From Selenomonadales bacterium 4137-cl (lineage in GTDB: Bacteria > Bacillota > Negativicutes > Sporomusales > UBA7701): DNA of 64,000 bases. Below are positions 1 through 9,507 of the stretch, in pieces (the first letter of the stretch is position 1; every line of letters begins with the position of its first letter). The stretch lies in the NCBI GenBank assembly GCA_032334055.1, contig JAUOZS010000001.1, forward strand, positions 2,578,501-2,642,500. The letters are read 5' to 3'. The position numbers and the translations under genes are program-made. The notes under the pieces were generated by a model. That model made no database searches. It saw only the letters and a program-made list of their open reading frames with translations, and was not told where the DNA came from.

Positions 1-307
1 CGAGGGTAAGCTCGTTCATCCGGATGCGGTCGCCGAGGATGGCGCCCCCCGAAAAAGGGCTGGTGGGGTCGACGGCCACAATGCCGATCGTCTTGCCCTG
101 GCGGCGATAAACCTTGGCCAGCTTATCGGTCAAGGTGCTCTTGCCCGCGCCGGGCGGCCCGGTGATGCCGATTACGTGGGCCCGGCCGGTATGCGGGTAT
201 AGCTTCTGCATAATCGCCGTCGCTTCGTCGTATTCGTTTTCGACCGCGGTGATGGCCCGCGACAGGGCCAGCCGCGAGCCGGCCAAAAGCTCTGCCACAA
301 TATCCAC
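1..307 (-). CDS. meaB: MeaB/ArgK-family GTPase, N-terminal part (runs off window)
   Basis: G-protein chaperone of B12-dependent methylmalonyl-CoA mutase, which protects or reloads the cofactor. I translated 102 codons from a GTG at 307, with a GAGGTGG ribosome site about 10 bases upstream and an in-frame stop just before it. The protein has a helical N-terminus, a P-loop GPPGAGKS at residues 50-57, and a following VAVDPTSPFSGGAILGDR segment typical of MeaB/ArgK. The C-terminal two thirds lie beyond position 1. It is the last visible gene of the mutase operon, downstream of the B12-binding subunit, which fits its role. Family assignment is firm. The exact GTG start is inferred. Confidence 0.9.
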   Translation of the reverse strand, partial: MDIVAELLAGSRLALSRAITAVENEYDEATAIMQKLYPHTGRAHVIGITGPPGAGKSTLTDKLAKVYRRQGKTIGIVAVDPTSPFSGGAILGDRIRMNELTL

Positions 308-390
308 GACTGATGCACCACCTCAAGCCTGCAGCAAGCCGGCCGGGCGGGAGGGCGCTCCTCCCGCCTGACCGACGCTAGTCGCAGGCT

Positions 391-783
391 CTATTTAACG
401 TTGGACTTGATGAATTCGATGATGCTGGCGGTCGGGGTGCCGGGGGTGAATACGGCGGACACGCCGGCCTCTTTCAGACCGGGGATGTCGGCGTCGGGGA
501 TGACGCCGCCGCCGATAATGAGAACATCCTTCATCCCCTTGTCGCGGACCATGTTTACGACTTTGGGGAAGAGCGTGTTGTGCGCGCCCGACAGAAGGCT
601 CATCGCCACGACGTTTACGTCTTCCTGCAGAGCGGCTTCGGTGATCTGCTCGGGAGTTTGGCGAAGGCCGGTGTAGATTACCTCGAAGCCTGCGTCGCGA
701 AGAGCGCGGGCTACGACTTTGGCGCCGCGGTCATGACCGTCGAGACCGGGCTTTGCTACCAGTACGCGAATACGTTTTTCCAT
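391..783 (-). CDS. mcmA2: Methylmalonyl-CoA mutase, B12-binding small subunit
   Basis: 130-residue cobalamin-binding chain of a split methylmalonyl-CoA mutase, which interconverts succinyl-CoA and (R)-methylmalonyl-CoA. The B12 motif DxHxxG is visible as D15-G-H17-D-R-G20, with H17 the expected lower axial cobalt ligand. A later [11 protein letters not shown] segment fits the flavodoxin-like B12 fold. Size matches the separate C-terminal domain known from archaeal and Firmicute enzymes, whereas many bacteria fuse it to the catalytic chain. The ATG follows an AGGAGGGAC ribosome site. The catalytic chain is 25 bases upstream and MeaB is downstream, so this is one operon. Confidence 0.95.
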   Translation of the reverse strand: MEKRIRVLVAKPGLDGHDRGAKVVARALRDAGFEVIYTGLRQTPEQITEAALQEDVNVVAMSLLSGAHNTLFPKVVNMVRDKGMKDVLIIGGGVIPDADIPGLKEAGVSAVFTPGTPTASIIEFIKSNVK

Positions 784-808
784 CGTTCGTCCCTCCTATC
801 TCTTCTCG

Positions 809-2455
809 TTACAGGCTGACATGCGCTTCGTATTCGCCGAACACTTTGCGCATCACGCCGCAGATTTCGCCGAGGCTGGCATAAACCTTGACCGCGTCGA
901 GGATTAACGGCATGAGGTTTTTGTTCTCGTCCTTGCAGGCTTCCTCGAGAGCGGCCAGCTTGGCCTTGACGGCTGCGTTGTCGCGCTCGGCCTTAACCTT
1001 GGCAAGTTTGTTCTTCTGGAACTCGCCGACGGCGGCGTCAACACGCAGCAGGCCTTCGGGAGCTTTCTCCTTGATCTGGAACTGGTTGACGCCCACGATG
1101 ATGCGCTGTTTGGACTCGACATCCATCTGCCATTTGTAGGCGCTCTCCTGGATCTCCTTCTGGATATAGCCCTTCTCGATGGCTGCCACGGCGCCGCCGA
1201 GGTCGTCGATCTTCTTGATGTAATCCCAGCATTCTTTCTCGATCTTGTCGGTGAGGGCTTCCACGTAGTAAGAGCCGCCCAGCGGGTCGACCACATCGGC
1301 CAGGCCGCTTTCATAAGCGACGATCTGCTGCGTGCGGAGGGCGATGCGGACCGAATCTTCGGTCGGCAGAGCCAGCGCCTCGTCCTTGGAATTGGTGTGC
1401 AGCGACTGGGTGCCGCCCATGACGGCCGCCGCGGTCTGAAGCGCCACGCGGACGATGTTGTTGTCAGGCTGCTGGGCGGTGAGCATCGAGCCGGCGGTCT
1501 GGGTGTGGACGCGCAGCATCCAGCTCTTGGGGTTCTTCGCGCCGAAACGCTCCTTCATAACCTTGGCCCATACGCGGCGCGAGGCGCGGAACTTGGCGAC
1601 TTCCTCGAGCACGTTGTTGTGGGCGTTCCAGAAGAAGGACAGGCGGCCGGCGAAATCGTCGACATTGAGGCCCGCCTTGATCGCGGCGTCGACGTAAGCG
1701 ATGCCATCGGCGATCGTGAAAGCGATCTCCTGGGAAGCGGTCGAACCGGCCTCGCGGATGTGGTAGCCGGAGATCGAGATAGTGTTCCACGAAGGCACAT
1801 TCTTGGAGCAATACTCGAAAATGTTGGTGATCAGCCGCATCGAGGGCTTGGGCGGGAAAATGTAGGTGCCGCGGGCGGCGTATTCTTTCAGGATATCGTT
1901 CTGGATGGTGCCGTTGAGCTTGTCGGCAGGCACGCCCTGCTTCTCGGCGACCGCGATATACATCGCCAGTAGGACGGCGGCCGGAGCGTTGATCGTCATT
2001 GAAGTCGATACTTTGCCGAGATCGATCTGATCGAAGAGAATCTCCATATCCTTAAGGGTGTCGATGGCCACGCCCACTTTGCCGATTTCACCTTCGGCGA
2101 TGGGGTCGTCGGAGTCGTAACCGATCTGGGTCGGCAGGTCGAAGGCGCAGGACAGGCCCGTGCCGCCCGACTCTAGCAGATAACGGTAACGCTTGTTGGA
2201 CTCCTCGGCGGTCGAAAAACCGGCGTACATGCGCATCGTCCAGAAACGCCCGCGATACATGGTCGGCTGCACGCCGCGGGTGAAGGGATAATCGCCCGGG
2301 AAACCGAGGTCGCGCTCATAGTCGAACCCCTCGAGATCGAGCGGGGTGTAAAGACGGTTATGCGCGAGATTCTGGCGCTCGGGGTTCTTGGCCGCTACTT
2401 TTTCTACCTTGGCGGTATACTCGGCCATCTTGGCTTTCAATGTTTCATTTGCCAT
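809..2455 (-). CDS. mcmA1: Methylmalonyl-CoA mutase, catalytic large subunit
   Basis: 548-residue substrate-binding (TIM-barrel) chain of methylmalonyl-CoA mutase. It lacks the B12 domain, which is encoded by the next gene. The N-terminal part carries the family signature region (RMYAGF, then a [15 protein letters not shown] stretch at about residues 90-115), and conserved CoA- and substrate-pocket segments follow. The start is an ATG with an AAGGAGG ribosome site. With the CoA-transferase upstream, this supports the succinate-to-propionate route (or propionate oxidation in reverse). Methylmalonyl-CoA epimerase and decarboxylase are not in the window and may lie beyond position 1. Confidence 0.96.
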   Translation of the reverse strand: MANETLKAKMAEYTAKVEKVAAKNPERQNLAHNRLYTPLDLEGFDYERDLGFPGDYPFTRGVQPTMYRGRFWTMRMYAGFSTAEESNKRYRYLLESGGTGLSCAFDLPTQIGYDSDDPIAEGEIGKVGVAIDTLKDMEILFDQIDLGKVSTSMTINAPAAVLLAMYIAVAEKQGVPADKLNGTIQNDILKEYAARGTYIFPPKPSMRLITNIFEYCSKNVPSWNTISISGYHIREAGSTASQEIAFTIADGIAYVDAAIKAGLNVDDFAGRLSFFWNAHNNVLEEVAKFRASRRVWAKVMKERFGAKNPKSWMLRVHTQTAGSMLTAQQPDNNIVRVALQTAAAVMGGTQSLHTNSKDEALALPTEDSVRIALRTQQIVAYESGLADVVDPLGGSYYVEALTDKIEKECWDYIKKIDDLGGAVAAIEKGYIQKEIQESAYKWQMDVESKQRIIVGVNQFQIKEKAPEGLLRVDAAVGEFQKNKLAKVKAERDNAAVKAKLAALEEACKDENKNLMPLILDAVKVYASLGEICGVMRKVFGEYEAHVSL

Positions 2456-2480
2456 TCTTTTGTCCTCCTTTACTTGATCG

Positions 2481-3989
2481 CTATTTAACTTTCATTGTCC
2501 CGGTCTTTATGAACCGGGTATGCCAGGAAAGCGCCTCGTCGAGAAGATGCGGGGTGTGGGCGAACCCGGTCGTTTTCTCGGCTCTTTCCAGGTAATCGAG
2601 GAGCATCGGCTTGTAGTCGGGATGGGCGCATTTATCGATAATGACCCGGGCCCTCTCCCGCGGGCTGAGGCCGCGGACGTCGGCCACACCGCGCTCGGTG
2701 ATGATGACGTCGATGTCGTGCTCGGTGTGATCGATATGCGAGCACATCGGCACGATCGAGGAAATATCGCCGTTCTTGGCCACCGAGTTAGTGAAGAAGA
2801 TGGTCAGGTAGCCGTTGCGGGCAAAATCGCCGCTGCCGCCGATCCCGTTCATCATCTTGGTGCCCATGATATGGGTCGAGTTGACGTGAGCGAAGATGTC
2901 CACCTCGATGGCGGTATTCATGGCGATTACGCCGAGGCGGCGGGCCAGTTCCGGACTGTTGGATATTTCCTGCGGCCGGAGAACGATCTTCTTGCGGTAC
3001 TCCTTAAGGTTGGCATACATCCTCTTGAGACCGTCCGGCGACGGGGTCAGCGACGTGCCGGAAGCGAAATCGAGCTTGCCGGCGTCGATCAGGTCGAACA
3101 TGCCGTCCTGAATGACTTCGGTAAAGCACTGCAAACCGCTGTAAGGCGACTCGACCATGCCGGCCATTACCGCGTTGGCCACCGAACCCACGCCCGACTG
3201 CAGCGGCAACAACTTCTTCGGCATACGGCCGTTCTTGATCTCGTTGTTGAGGAAATCGGTAAGGTGGGCGCTCATCGCTTTGGCGTCGTCGTCGATCGCC
3301 GCCAGCGGACGGGTGACGTCGGGCAGGTCGCAAGCAACGATATAGGTTATCTTGCCGGGGCCGGCCTCAATATAAGGCGTGCCGATGCGGTCGTCGGCCT
3401 TCACGATCGGGATGGGGCCGCGATTAGGGGGATCCAGGGGAACATATACGTCGTGCATGCCTTCCAGCTCGAGCGGCTGGGAAGTGTTGACCTCGACGAT
3501 CACGATATCGGCGCTCTGCACGAACGACGCCGAATTGCCCAGCGAGGTCGTCGGCACGATATGGCCCTCCTCGGTGATGGCGCAGGCCTCGATGATAGCT
3601 ACGTCGACCTTGCCGCCCAAGAAACCGTAACGCGTCATCTGGGCCACATGCGACAGGTGCAGGTCGAAATACTCGATCTTCCCGCTGTTGAGCGCCTTGC
3701 GGATGGCGTCGTTAGTCTGGTAAGGCATGCGCTTGTGGATGCCGTCCGCCTGCGCCAGCGCGCCGTCGAGCTCGCCGCCCACCGAGGCTCCCGTCCAGAG
3801 ATTGATCTTGAACGGCTCATTCTTCATGCGCTCGGCAAGCGCCAGGGGAACCGCCTTGGGATACCCGGCCGGCGTGAAACCGCTGGTGCCGATATTCATG
3901 CCCGGCTTGATGATGGCGGCCGCTTCCTCGGCGGAGACAATCTTGGCGTGCAGCTCCTTGCAGCGCACCCTGTCCCTAATGTCAATCAT
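2481..3989 (-). CDS. Succinate/propionyl-CoA CoA-transferase, Cat1/ScpC family
   Basis: 502-residue family I CoA-transferase of the acetyl-CoA hydrolase/transferase group. It probably exchanges CoA between propionyl-CoA and succinate, closing the methylmalonyl-CoA cycle without using ATP. Length and sequence agree with Cat1/ACH1-type enzymes: a [18 protein letters not shown] segment near residue 35, a GVGSVANAV glycine-rich loop in the middle, and an [20 protein letters not shown] stretch in the C-terminal half. The ATG is preceded by GGGGAGGAG. It is the first gene of the mutase operon, 25 bases before mcmA1. Acetate or butyrate could be the real acceptor, because the family is promiscuous. 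Substrate is inferred from the neighbours. Confidence 0.88.
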   Translation of the reverse strand: MIDIRDRVRCKELHAKIVSAEEAAAIIKPGMNIGTSGFTPAGYPKAVPLALAERMKNEPFKINLWTGASVGGELDGALAQADGIHKRMPYQTNDAIRKALNSGKIEYFDLHLSHVAQMTRYGFLGGKVDVAIIEACAITEEGHIVPTTSLGNSASFVQSADIVIVEVNTSQPLELEGMHDVYVPLDPPNRGPIPIVKADDRIGTPYIEAGPGKITYIVACDLPDVTRPLAAIDDDAKAMSAHLTDFLNNEIKNGRMPKKLLPLQSGVGSVANAVMAGMVESPYSGLQCFTEVIQDGMFDLIDAGKLDFASGTSLTPSPDGLKRMYANLKEYRKKIVLRPQEISNSPELARRLGVIAMNTAIEVDIFAHVNSTHIMGTKMMNGIGGSGDFARNGYLTIFFTNSVAKNGDISSIVPMCSHIDHTEHDIDVIITERGVADVRGLSPRERARVIIDKCAHPDYKPMLLDYLERAEKTTGFAHTPHLLDEALSWHTRFIKTGTMKVK

Positions 3990-4071
3990 TACACAAACTC
4001 CTCCCCTAATCCTTTATATTATTATTGATTGAATACCCCTCCGATAATTCTTCGTCCGCGTATATCGCACG

Positions 4072-4118
4072 AAAAAAGCACCCGGCCCGTTACGCTTATG
4101 CGAAACAAACCCTGGTGC
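4072..4118 (-). terminator. Possible attenuator/terminator upstream of the CoA-transferase
   Basis: On the minus strand GCACC (4118-4114) can pair with GGTGC (4082-4078), enclosing a small CGC-ATAA-GCG hairpin, and is followed directly by six T (4077-4072). It sits about 80 bases before the CoA-transferase start and after the hairpin cluster, as an attenuator would. The outer stem is only about 5-6 bp with an interrupted interior, so strength is uncertain. Confidence 0.45.
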
Positions 4119-4282
4119 AAGTCCACTACCCATCTATTATCTGAAAGATAATAGACCGTAAACCTGGACAGGTTGACACCGCGCACTTCTAGTCAGGCCG
4201 CGCCGCCTGACTGTCCATGAGCAGTTAAAAAATTCACTTAGCAAGCCGGGGAACCGGCTCGAAATATGGCGTCGAGCCATAT
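4119..4282 (-). other. Hairpin-rich leader region of the propionate operon (unassigned RNA)
   Basis: The 491 bases between the CoA-transferase (ATG at 3989) and rex (stop at 4481) hold no convincing gene but contain five short hairpins: 4133-4155 (10 bp, GAA loop), 4161-4174 (5 bp), 4191-4212 (8 bp, 6-base loop), 4244-4259 (6 bp) and 4264-4282 (7 bp). All lie on the minus-strand path into the CoA-transferase gene and are followed by a terminator-like hairpin (listed separately). This is the layout of a cis-regulatory leader. I could not match it to a known riboswitch class. Positions 4283-4480 show nothing further. Confidence 0.45.
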
Positions 4283-4480
4283 ACATTTGCTTATGTTGGT
4301 ATATATTCTCTTTATTTGCTCAAAATCCTTTTTCTTTCGCGAAGAATCTTTAAACAAATTTCCGGGCGTCGCCGCATCGCTTAAAAACCGCGCCGCCGGC
4401 GGCCGGAACCGCCTCCCCGCGAGCCCGTGCGGTGAAACGAAAAGACAACCGGCTCAGGCTGAGCCCGGTCGTCGCCACCG

Positions 4481-5095
4481 TCACTGCCGTGACAGATAAT
4501 ACGATATGCTCGACAGACCCACCGACAGATCCTCGCTTACGAGCCGCACATTGTCGGCCACGTTAAGCTTGATGGGCGCGAAATTCCATATCCCCCGCAC
4601 CCCGGCGGCCACCAGCTTGTCGGCCACCTCCTGGGCGCTCTCGGCCGGCACAGTGATAACGCCGATGTGGATGTTCCGCTCGCGGGCCACCTCTTCGAGC
4701 CGGTCGATACTGTAAATCTCTACCCCGCCGATCAGTTGGCCGACCTTTGCCGGGTCAACATCGAACACCGCCGCCAGGTTGAATCCCAGCGAAGCGAAAT
4801 TTTTATAATTGGCCAGCGCCCACCCCAGGTGACCCACGCCGACGATAGCGATATTCCAGTTGCGGTGGAGCCCCAAAATCTCGCCGATATTCCTGATAAG
4901 CTCGCGGACGAAGTAGCCTACGCCTTTTTTGCCGAACTCGCCGAAAGAAGCCAGATCCTTGCGGATCTGCTCGGGCGTCACACCGATCCGGCGGCCGAGC
5001 TCTTCCGAGGAGATGATCTCCGTTCCCTCCTGCTGAACAAGGCGCAGGGTCCTGAAATATAGGGGCAAACGATCGATAGTCGCCTTAGAAATCAC
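4481..5095 (-). CDS. rex: Redox-sensing transcriptional repressor Rex
   Basis: 204-residue NADH/NAD+-responsive repressor. Residues about 1-75 form a winged helix (SSEELGRRIGVTPEQIRKDL). The Rossmann domain follows, with GVGHLG at about residues 86-91 and an acidic D in the AVFDVDP segment. The C-terminus carries the swapped-helix region. I chose the GTG at 5095 because AAGGAG lies 6 bases upstream; the longer TTG-started version would begin inside that ribosome site. Family members control fermentation and hydrogenase genes, so the propionate, hydrogenase and lactate genes here are plausible targets. It has its own strong promoter (listed). Confidence 0.95.
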   Translation of the reverse strand: MISKATIDRLPLYFRTLRLVQQEGTEIISSEELGRRIGVTPEQIRKDLASFGEFGKKGVGYFVRELIRNIGEILGLHRNWNIAIVGVGHLGWALANYKNFASLGFNLAAVFDVDPAKVGQLIGGVEIYSIDRLEEVARERNIHIGVITVPAESAQEVADKLVAAGVRGIWNFAPIKLNVADNVRLVSEDLSVGLSSISYYLSRQ

Positions 5096-5256
5096 GATAT
5101 GCTCCTTCAAGCCTTAGCCCTCCCCACCAAGTTCTCCCCGCACGACTAATCAATTCCGTCTCTGACGGATGAACTCCTGCTTGCAAAGCCGCCGTACGGC
5201 AACACTTTTTATAATTTTTCACAATGTTGTTATACCGTATACGTTATGTTTTACAC

Positions 5257-5285
5257 ATTATAACGAAAATAACAGCATTTGTCTA
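5257..5285 (-). promoter_or_regulatory. Sigma-A promoter of rex
   Basis: On the minus strand TAGACA (-35, 5285-5280) is followed after exactly 17 bases by a perfect TATAAT (-10, 5262-5257). This matches the housekeeping consensus at 11 of 12 positions and would start transcription near 5250, giving a roughly 155-base leader to rex. The leader contains a TTGTGAAA half-site (5224-5217) resembling half of a Rex operator. The second half is poor, so autoregulation is only a suggestion. Confidence 0.7.
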
Positions 5286-5395
5286 CCACGGCGCCCGCAC
5301 GGCCGCCCCTTCGGGTAACTAGGAAAAGGAGAGTGTCATTTATTGTCGAATATATTATAGTCAGAATAATTGCTCAGAAAGGCAGGGACCGACCG

Positions 5396-6238
5396 ATGGA
5401 AAACGGACAGGAAATCCTGCAGCATTACGTTCACGCCATGGCCACGCTCAACGACAGGCAAGTGACCGACGTCGGCGTGTGCATCTGCGACCTTGACAAA
5501 GTGCTATTCTACCGACCAGCCCGCACTCTCGACCTCAAGGTGTCTGCCGGGGACGCCATCAAGCCCGGTAGCGCCCTCTACCGCGCCATCCAGGAAAAGG
5601 GCCGCGTCGTCGTCGTGCAGTCCGACGCCTCCCTTTACGGCGTGCCCTACGTCGGGGTCGGCAGCCCCATCCTCGACGACAGGAACGAAGTGATCGGCGC
5701 CATAACCATCTCCGAATCCACCCACCGCTACGACGTCCTGAAACAGGCCTCGACCCATCTAGGCCAAAACATCGAAGCCATCGCCGGCACGGCCGAGGAG
5801 ATCTCCGCCCAGACCGAAGAAATAGCCGCCGCAAGCCGGACATTGACGCAAACGCTCATCAACTCCCAGAACCGGGCCAAGGACACCGACAAGGTGCTCG
5901 GCCTCATCAAAGCGGTTGCCGGGCAAACCAACCTGCTAGGCCTGAACGCCGCCATCGAAGCGGCCCGGGTCGGCGATCAGGGCCGCGGCTTTGGCGTAGT
6001 TGCCGAGGAGATCCGCAAACTGGCCACCTCGACCGCCGAATCGGTCAAAAACATCGAAGAAATCATCAGGTCAATCCAGGAAGACAGCGCCGACACCCGC
6101 CGGCAGATGGGCCAGATCGACGACATGATCTCCCAGATCACCGCCGCCGTAACCCAGGTGGCCGAAGCCGCCCAGCACCTCAGCGGCATGGCCGGCAATC
6201 TGAACGACCTCGCGGACGGGTTGGTTGAAACAAAATAA
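5396..6238 (+). CDS. Soluble methyl-accepting chemotaxis-type receptor
   Basis: 280-residue protein with a short N-terminal sensor region (about residues 20-110) and a C-terminal MCP signalling helix pair. The hairpin tip is recognisable at about residues 170-215 ([17 protein letters not shown], then [15 protein letters not shown]). No transmembrane segment is visible, so it should be cytoplasmic. I chose the ATG at 5396, which has AGGCAGG upstream; an in-frame TTG 39 codons earlier has no ribosome site. What the sensor binds is unknown. It stands alone on the plus strand, divergent from rex. Bases 5111-5395 hold the promoters of both genes. Confidence 0.88.
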   Translation: MENGQEILQHYVHAMATLNDRQVTDVGVCICDLDKVLFYRPARTLDLKVSAGDAIKPGSALYRAIQEKGRVVVVQSDASLYGVPYVGVGSPILDDRNEVIGAITISESTHRYDVLKQASTHLGQNIEAIAGTAEEISAQTEEIAAASRTLTQTLINSQNRAKDTDKVLGLIKAVAGQTNLLGLNAAIEAARVGDQGRGFGVVAEEIRKLATSTAESVKNIEEIIRSIQEDSADTRRQMGQIDDMISQITAAVTQVAEAAQHLSGMAGNLNDLADGLVETK

Positions 6239-6286
6239 TTCGGAGGGGGCACGCCGTACCCAACGGCGGAAAGAAGTCAATTACCG

Positions 6287-6316
6287 CGAAGCCGGGAGCA
6301 TAAGCTCCCGGCTTCG
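6287..6316. terminator. Shared hairpin between convergent genes
   Basis: A perfect 13-bp stem (6287-6299 with 6304-6316) with an ATAA loop lies between the ends of the MCP gene and the minus-strand transporter. It has no T tract on either side, so it may act as a bidirectional barrier or 3-prime stabiliser and not as a classic terminator. Confidence 0.6.
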
Positions 6317-6330
6317 CTCCGCTCAGCGGC

Positions 6331-7911
6331 CTATTCCACGGCTTTCGACCCGCCGGCTGTTCTTCTCTGCTGCTTGATGAGCAGCGCCAACAATCCGCCG
6401 CCAAAGCACATAAACGCGATCGTATGGAAAACGTCCTGAAACGACAAAATCGCCGCCTGCCTTGCTACCATCGCGCCGAGAAGCGCCTTGAACGCCACAT
6501 ACTGCTGCGGCAGGAAGCCGTGTCCCGTGTCCCAGCCATGCGTTGCCGCCGCTATCATCGCGCCGTCCATACCGTCTTTCCCCCACAACGCCTGCAACAA
6601 GGCGAATATGTACTGCGGAGCGTTGGCAGCCGAATTCAGATACTCTTTAAGGACGGCGGCATGATAAATTTCGCGGCGGACCAGCAAGGTCTCCGCAAAA
6701 ACCACGCCAATGCTGCCGCCGATAATCTTGCCGAAATTAAAAATCCCCGAACCCACGCCCACCTTATCTCTCGGCAGCGAGGAAATAGCGCAGTTGGTGA
6801 GCGGCGACATGGTGAGGCCAAGCCCTACCCCGAACACGCTCAGCCGTACGAAGAAATCGTGGGGGGAATAGCTGGCGTTGATGGTATCGAGCCAGTATAA
6901 CGCGCCGGCGATCAGCGTGAGTCCCGTGAACGCGGGCAGCCGCGACCCGAAACGGTCGGCCAGCCGACCGCCTACCGGGGAAGAGACAACCATGCTGGCG
7001 GTCAGCGGCAACATCGCCATTCCCGCGGTCGTCGAGCTATAATCCAGCACCGACTTGAGGAAAAAGGGCAGCAGGAACATTCCGCCGTAAAAGGCGACAA
7101 ACGACACGAAGCCGACAACGTTGGCCACCGCGAAATTGAGATCGCGGAACAGCTGGATTTCGACCATCGGCTGCTCCACCCACTGTTCCACGGCGATAAA
7201 CATCACGAACGCCGCGAAAGCTATATAAAGCAGCGAGAGAATAAACAGCGAATCCCAGCCTTCCCGCTGTCCCTGGTTAAGGGCGACGAGCAGCGAACTG
7301 ATGCTGGCGATCAGCAGCGCCGCCCCGAGGTAATCGATACTCGCCGCGGGGTTGCGCCTCGACGCCGGTATTACGGCGACCGCCAAGGCGATGCTCACGG
7401 CGCAGACCGGCCCCACCGAAAAGAAAATCGCCCGCCAGTCAAAGCGTTCGATCAGATATCCCCCTATGATCGGCCCCATCGCGCTGCCGCCCGCCGCCAT
7501 CGCGCTCCAGACCCCCAAGGCCTGTCCCCGCTCGTGGGCATCGAACGTCTGGGCGACGATGGTCATCGCGTTGGGCAGCAACATCCCGCCGCCGATCCCT
7601 TGGGCGATGCGGAAGACGATCATCGCCGCCGAGCTTGTGGCCAAGCCGCATAACATGGAGGCTGCCGTAAAGATGACCAAGCCCGCGACATAAAGAGTTT
7701 TCGCGCCGTACTGATCGCCAAGCCTGCCGGTGACCGGCAGCGAAGAACCGTAGGGAAGCATATACCCGAGCGAAACCCAGACGATCGAGTCCATATTATA
7801 GTTCAACGCCGCCATGATATTAGGGAGGGCGATGTTTACGCAGCTGCTTACATAAGCGCTCAGTACCGTTCCGAGACATACGGTGCATAAAATAGCGTAT
7901 TTTTTAAACAT
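6331..7911 (-). CDS. emrB: MFS drug:H+ antiporter, DHA2 (EmrB/QacA) type
   Basis: 526-residue inner-membrane efflux transporter of the 14-helix DHA2 branch. The N-terminal helix carries PNIMAALN. The motif-A loop is seen as GRLGDQYGAKTLY near residue 62-75, and the antiporter motif C as GPIIGGYL near residue 147. Length is normal for EmrB. It is encoded 48 bases after the EmrA-like fusion protein and follows a PadR regulator, the usual arrangement for an inducible multidrug pump. Substrate cannot be read from the sequence. Confidence 0.9.
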   Translation of the reverse strand: MFKKYAILCTVCLGTVLSAYVSSCVNIALPNIMAALNYNMDSIVWVSLGYMLPYGSSLPVTGRLGDQYGAKTLYVAGLVIFTAASMLCGLATSSAAMIVFRIAQGIGGGMLLPNAMTIVAQTFDAHERGQALGVWSAMAAGGSAMGPIIGGYLIERFDWRAIFFSVGPVCAVSIALAVAVIPASRRNPAASIDYLGAALLIASISSLLVALNQGQREGWDSLFILSLLYIAFAAFVMFIAVEQWVEQPMVEIQLFRDLNFAVANVVGFVSFVAFYGGMFLLPFFLKSVLDYSSTTAGMAMLPLTASMVVSSPVGGRLADRFGSRLPAFTGLTLIAGALYWLDTINASYSPHDFFVRLSVFGVGLGLTMSPLTNCAISSLPRDKVGVGSGIFNFGKIIGGSIGVVFAETLLVRREIYHAAVLKEYLNSAANAPQYIFALLQALWGKDGMDGAMIAAATHGWDTGHGFLPQQYVAFKALLGAMVARQAAILSFQDVFHTIAFMCFGGGLLALLIKQQRRTAGGSKAVE

Positions 7912-7959
7912 TCTCCGCTGCCTTTCGCTAGTAAATCTGACTGCCCGCGCCCATTTCGC

Positions 7960-8979
7960 TCACCTGGTAAAAATGTCTATCACCGCCGACATGCCCGGTT
8001 TAAGGACGTATTCGGACTGGTCGGCCTTGATCCTGATCGGCAGGCGCTGAGTGATTTTAGTAAAGTTCGCGGAGGAGTTCTCGGTCGGCAACAGGGCGAA
8101 CTGCGATCCCGAGGCCGGTCCGACCGCCGATACCCGGCCGGTGAATTTTTTGTCAGGATAGGCATCGATGGTAAACGTGACGCTCTGGCCGACTTTCACC
8201 CGGCCGATGTACGTCTCTTCGATATTGGCGCCGATCCAGACGTCGGCAAGGTTGGTTATGCTGAACAGCGGCTGACCGAACACAACAATCTGGCCCTTTT
8301 CCACCGATTTCAGGCCGACTACCCCGGCGACCGGCGCTTTGATAACCGTATCGGCCAACTGGATTTCAGCATTCTTCAGCACCGCCCGGGCCTGTTGGAC
8401 CTGGGCCTGCGCCATCTGAACGTCTTCGCGGCGGGACCCTTCGACGCTCAGGCTGTATTGTTCGCGGGCAGCCATATACTGGGCCTTGGCAACCTCGTAT
8501 GCCGTCCTGGCTGTGTCCCGCTGCTGGCTGGAGATGGCCCCCTGCCGGTAAAGCTGTTCGTCCCGGTCGTTATTGCGGCGGGAGTTCTCCAGGTTCGCCT
8601 CCGCCTGGAGGACGGCGGCGTTGGCCTGTGCGACCTCCTGGGGCCTGTTGCCCGCCAGTATCGCCGCCAGCTTCGCTTCAGCCACGGCCAGGTTCGCTTT
8701 GGCCTGCTCCACCTGAACTTGGAATTCCTGCTGCTCGATCACGGCAATCGTCTGACCGGCTGCTACACTGTCGCCCTCGCCGGCCAGCACCTTTTCCACC
8801 CTGCCGTTCACTTTCGCGCTTACGGCAATGATCGTTCCCTTTACCCTGGCATCGTCGGTTGACACGATCCGGCTGGCGCGCAACCACCACCACAGCCCGC
8901 CGACGATGAAAACGGCGACCAGCAGACCGGCGATAGTGACCATTGTCCGGTTACTCAATTTAGCTCTGTTGTTTTCCAC
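7960..8979 (-). CDS. emrA: EmrA/HlyD-type membrane fusion protein
   Basis: 339-residue periplasmic adaptor. It has one N-terminal membrane anchor (about residues 13-36), a biotinyl-lipoyl-like segment (VSAKVNGRVEKVLAGEGDSV, from about residue 48), a long alpha-hairpin rich in Ala, Gln and Glu (about 80-205), the second half of the lipoyl domain (VIKAPVAGVVG), and a beta-barrel domain. GTG start with GAGGAAAA upstream. Such adaptors pair with EmrB and an outer-membrane channel, which fits a diderm Firmicute. It lies between padR and emrB in one operon. Confidence 0.9.
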   Translation of the reverse strand: MENNRAKLSNRTMVTIAGLLVAVFIVGGLWWWLRASRIVSTDDARVKGTIIAVSAKVNGRVEKVLAGEGDSVAAGQTIAVIEQQEFQVQVEQAKANLAVAEAKLAAILAGNRPQEVAQANAAVLQAEANLENSRRNNDRDEQLYRQGAISSQQRDTARTAYEVAKAQYMAAREQYSLSVEGSRREDVQMAQAQVQQARAVLKNAEIQLADTVIKAPVAGVVGLKSVEKGQIVVFGQPLFSITNLADVWIGANIEETYIGRVKVGQSVTFTIDAYPDKKFTGRVSAVGPASGSQFALLPTENSSANFTKITQRLPIRIKADQSEYVLKPGMSAVIDIFTR

Positions 8980-9053
8980 AAATTTTCCTCGTTTCGTTCG
9001 TCATGTGCTAAAGCGTGCGCTTACCGGGCCACCCTTGCGGTCGCTGCCGGAGA

Positions 9054-9416
9054 TTACTTGTCCAGCAGGTCGGAACGCAAGATGGCTATTTTCTTTTCCA
9101 CCAGCCTCAGCCGTTCTTCCAGCATCGCCTCAAGGGCCGGTATGCGGGCGACGCCGTCAGCGGTTACATTATAGATTCGCCGGCCGCGGGTAACAGGACT
9201 GGTCCATTCCCCGACAATGTAATTCTTCCCCTCCATAATCCTCAGCAAGGGATAGAGGGCGTTGGTATTCGGGGTATACGCATTTTGCGTGCGCCGCTTT
9301 ATTTCCTCGGCGATCCTGTTGCCGTGGGCGGGGCCCTGACGGAGAATTTTCAGGATGTACAGCCCGAGAACCAGTCGCATGTAACTCAAATAGTCGTCTT
9401 TGCGCGTAGCCAACAT
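9054..9416 (-). CDS. PadR-family transcriptional regulator
   Basis: 120-residue winged-helix repressor. The core YILKILRQGPAHGNRIAEEI and the later NALYPLLRIMEGKNYI segment are typical PadR recognition and wing regions. A short C-terminal helix (about residues 92-115) serves dimerisation. ATG with GGAGGGAT upstream. It is the first gene of the padR-emrA-emrB operon, so it most likely represses the pump and itself. A perfect palindrome just upstream (9440-9458) is the likely operator. Confidence 0.9.
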   Translation of the reverse strand: MLATRKDDYLSYMRLVLGLYILKILRQGPAHGNRIAEEIKRRTQNAYTPNTNALYPLLRIMEGKNYIVGEWTSPVTRGRRIYNVTADGVARIPALEAMLEERLRLVEKKIAILRSDLLDK

Positions 9417-9439
9417 ATCCCTCCGTCTATATATTAATT

Positions 9440-9458
9440 ATACTATTATTAATAGTAT
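9440..9458. promoter_or_regulatory. Palindromic operator candidate for PadR
   Basis: ATACTATTA-T-TAATAGTAT is a perfect 9-1-9 inverted repeat in an AT-rich stretch 24-42 bases before the padR start. Its position, symmetry and AT-rich character fit an autoregulatory PadR site. Binding is inferred. Confidence 0.6.
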
Positions 9459-9507
9459 CAAGAATTATGTGGCAAGGTCAATCCCCTAATCCGCCGAAAT
9501 AGACAAG

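Noticed and set aside
4114..4125. GGTGCAAGTCC on the plus strand as a cobalamin riboswitch core
   Set aside because: It is on the opposite strand from the mutase operon, lacks the upstream GGGAA and any B12-box, and leads into the antisense of rex.
4266..4499. 77-codon plus-strand frame in the gap before rex
   Set aside because: No ribosome site, no domain, overlaps the hairpin cluster, and its C-terminus is simply the GC-rich antisense of the rex end.
5217..5224. A full Rex operator in its own leader
   Set aside because: Only one half (TTGTGAAA) is good; the second half does not form an inverted repeat.
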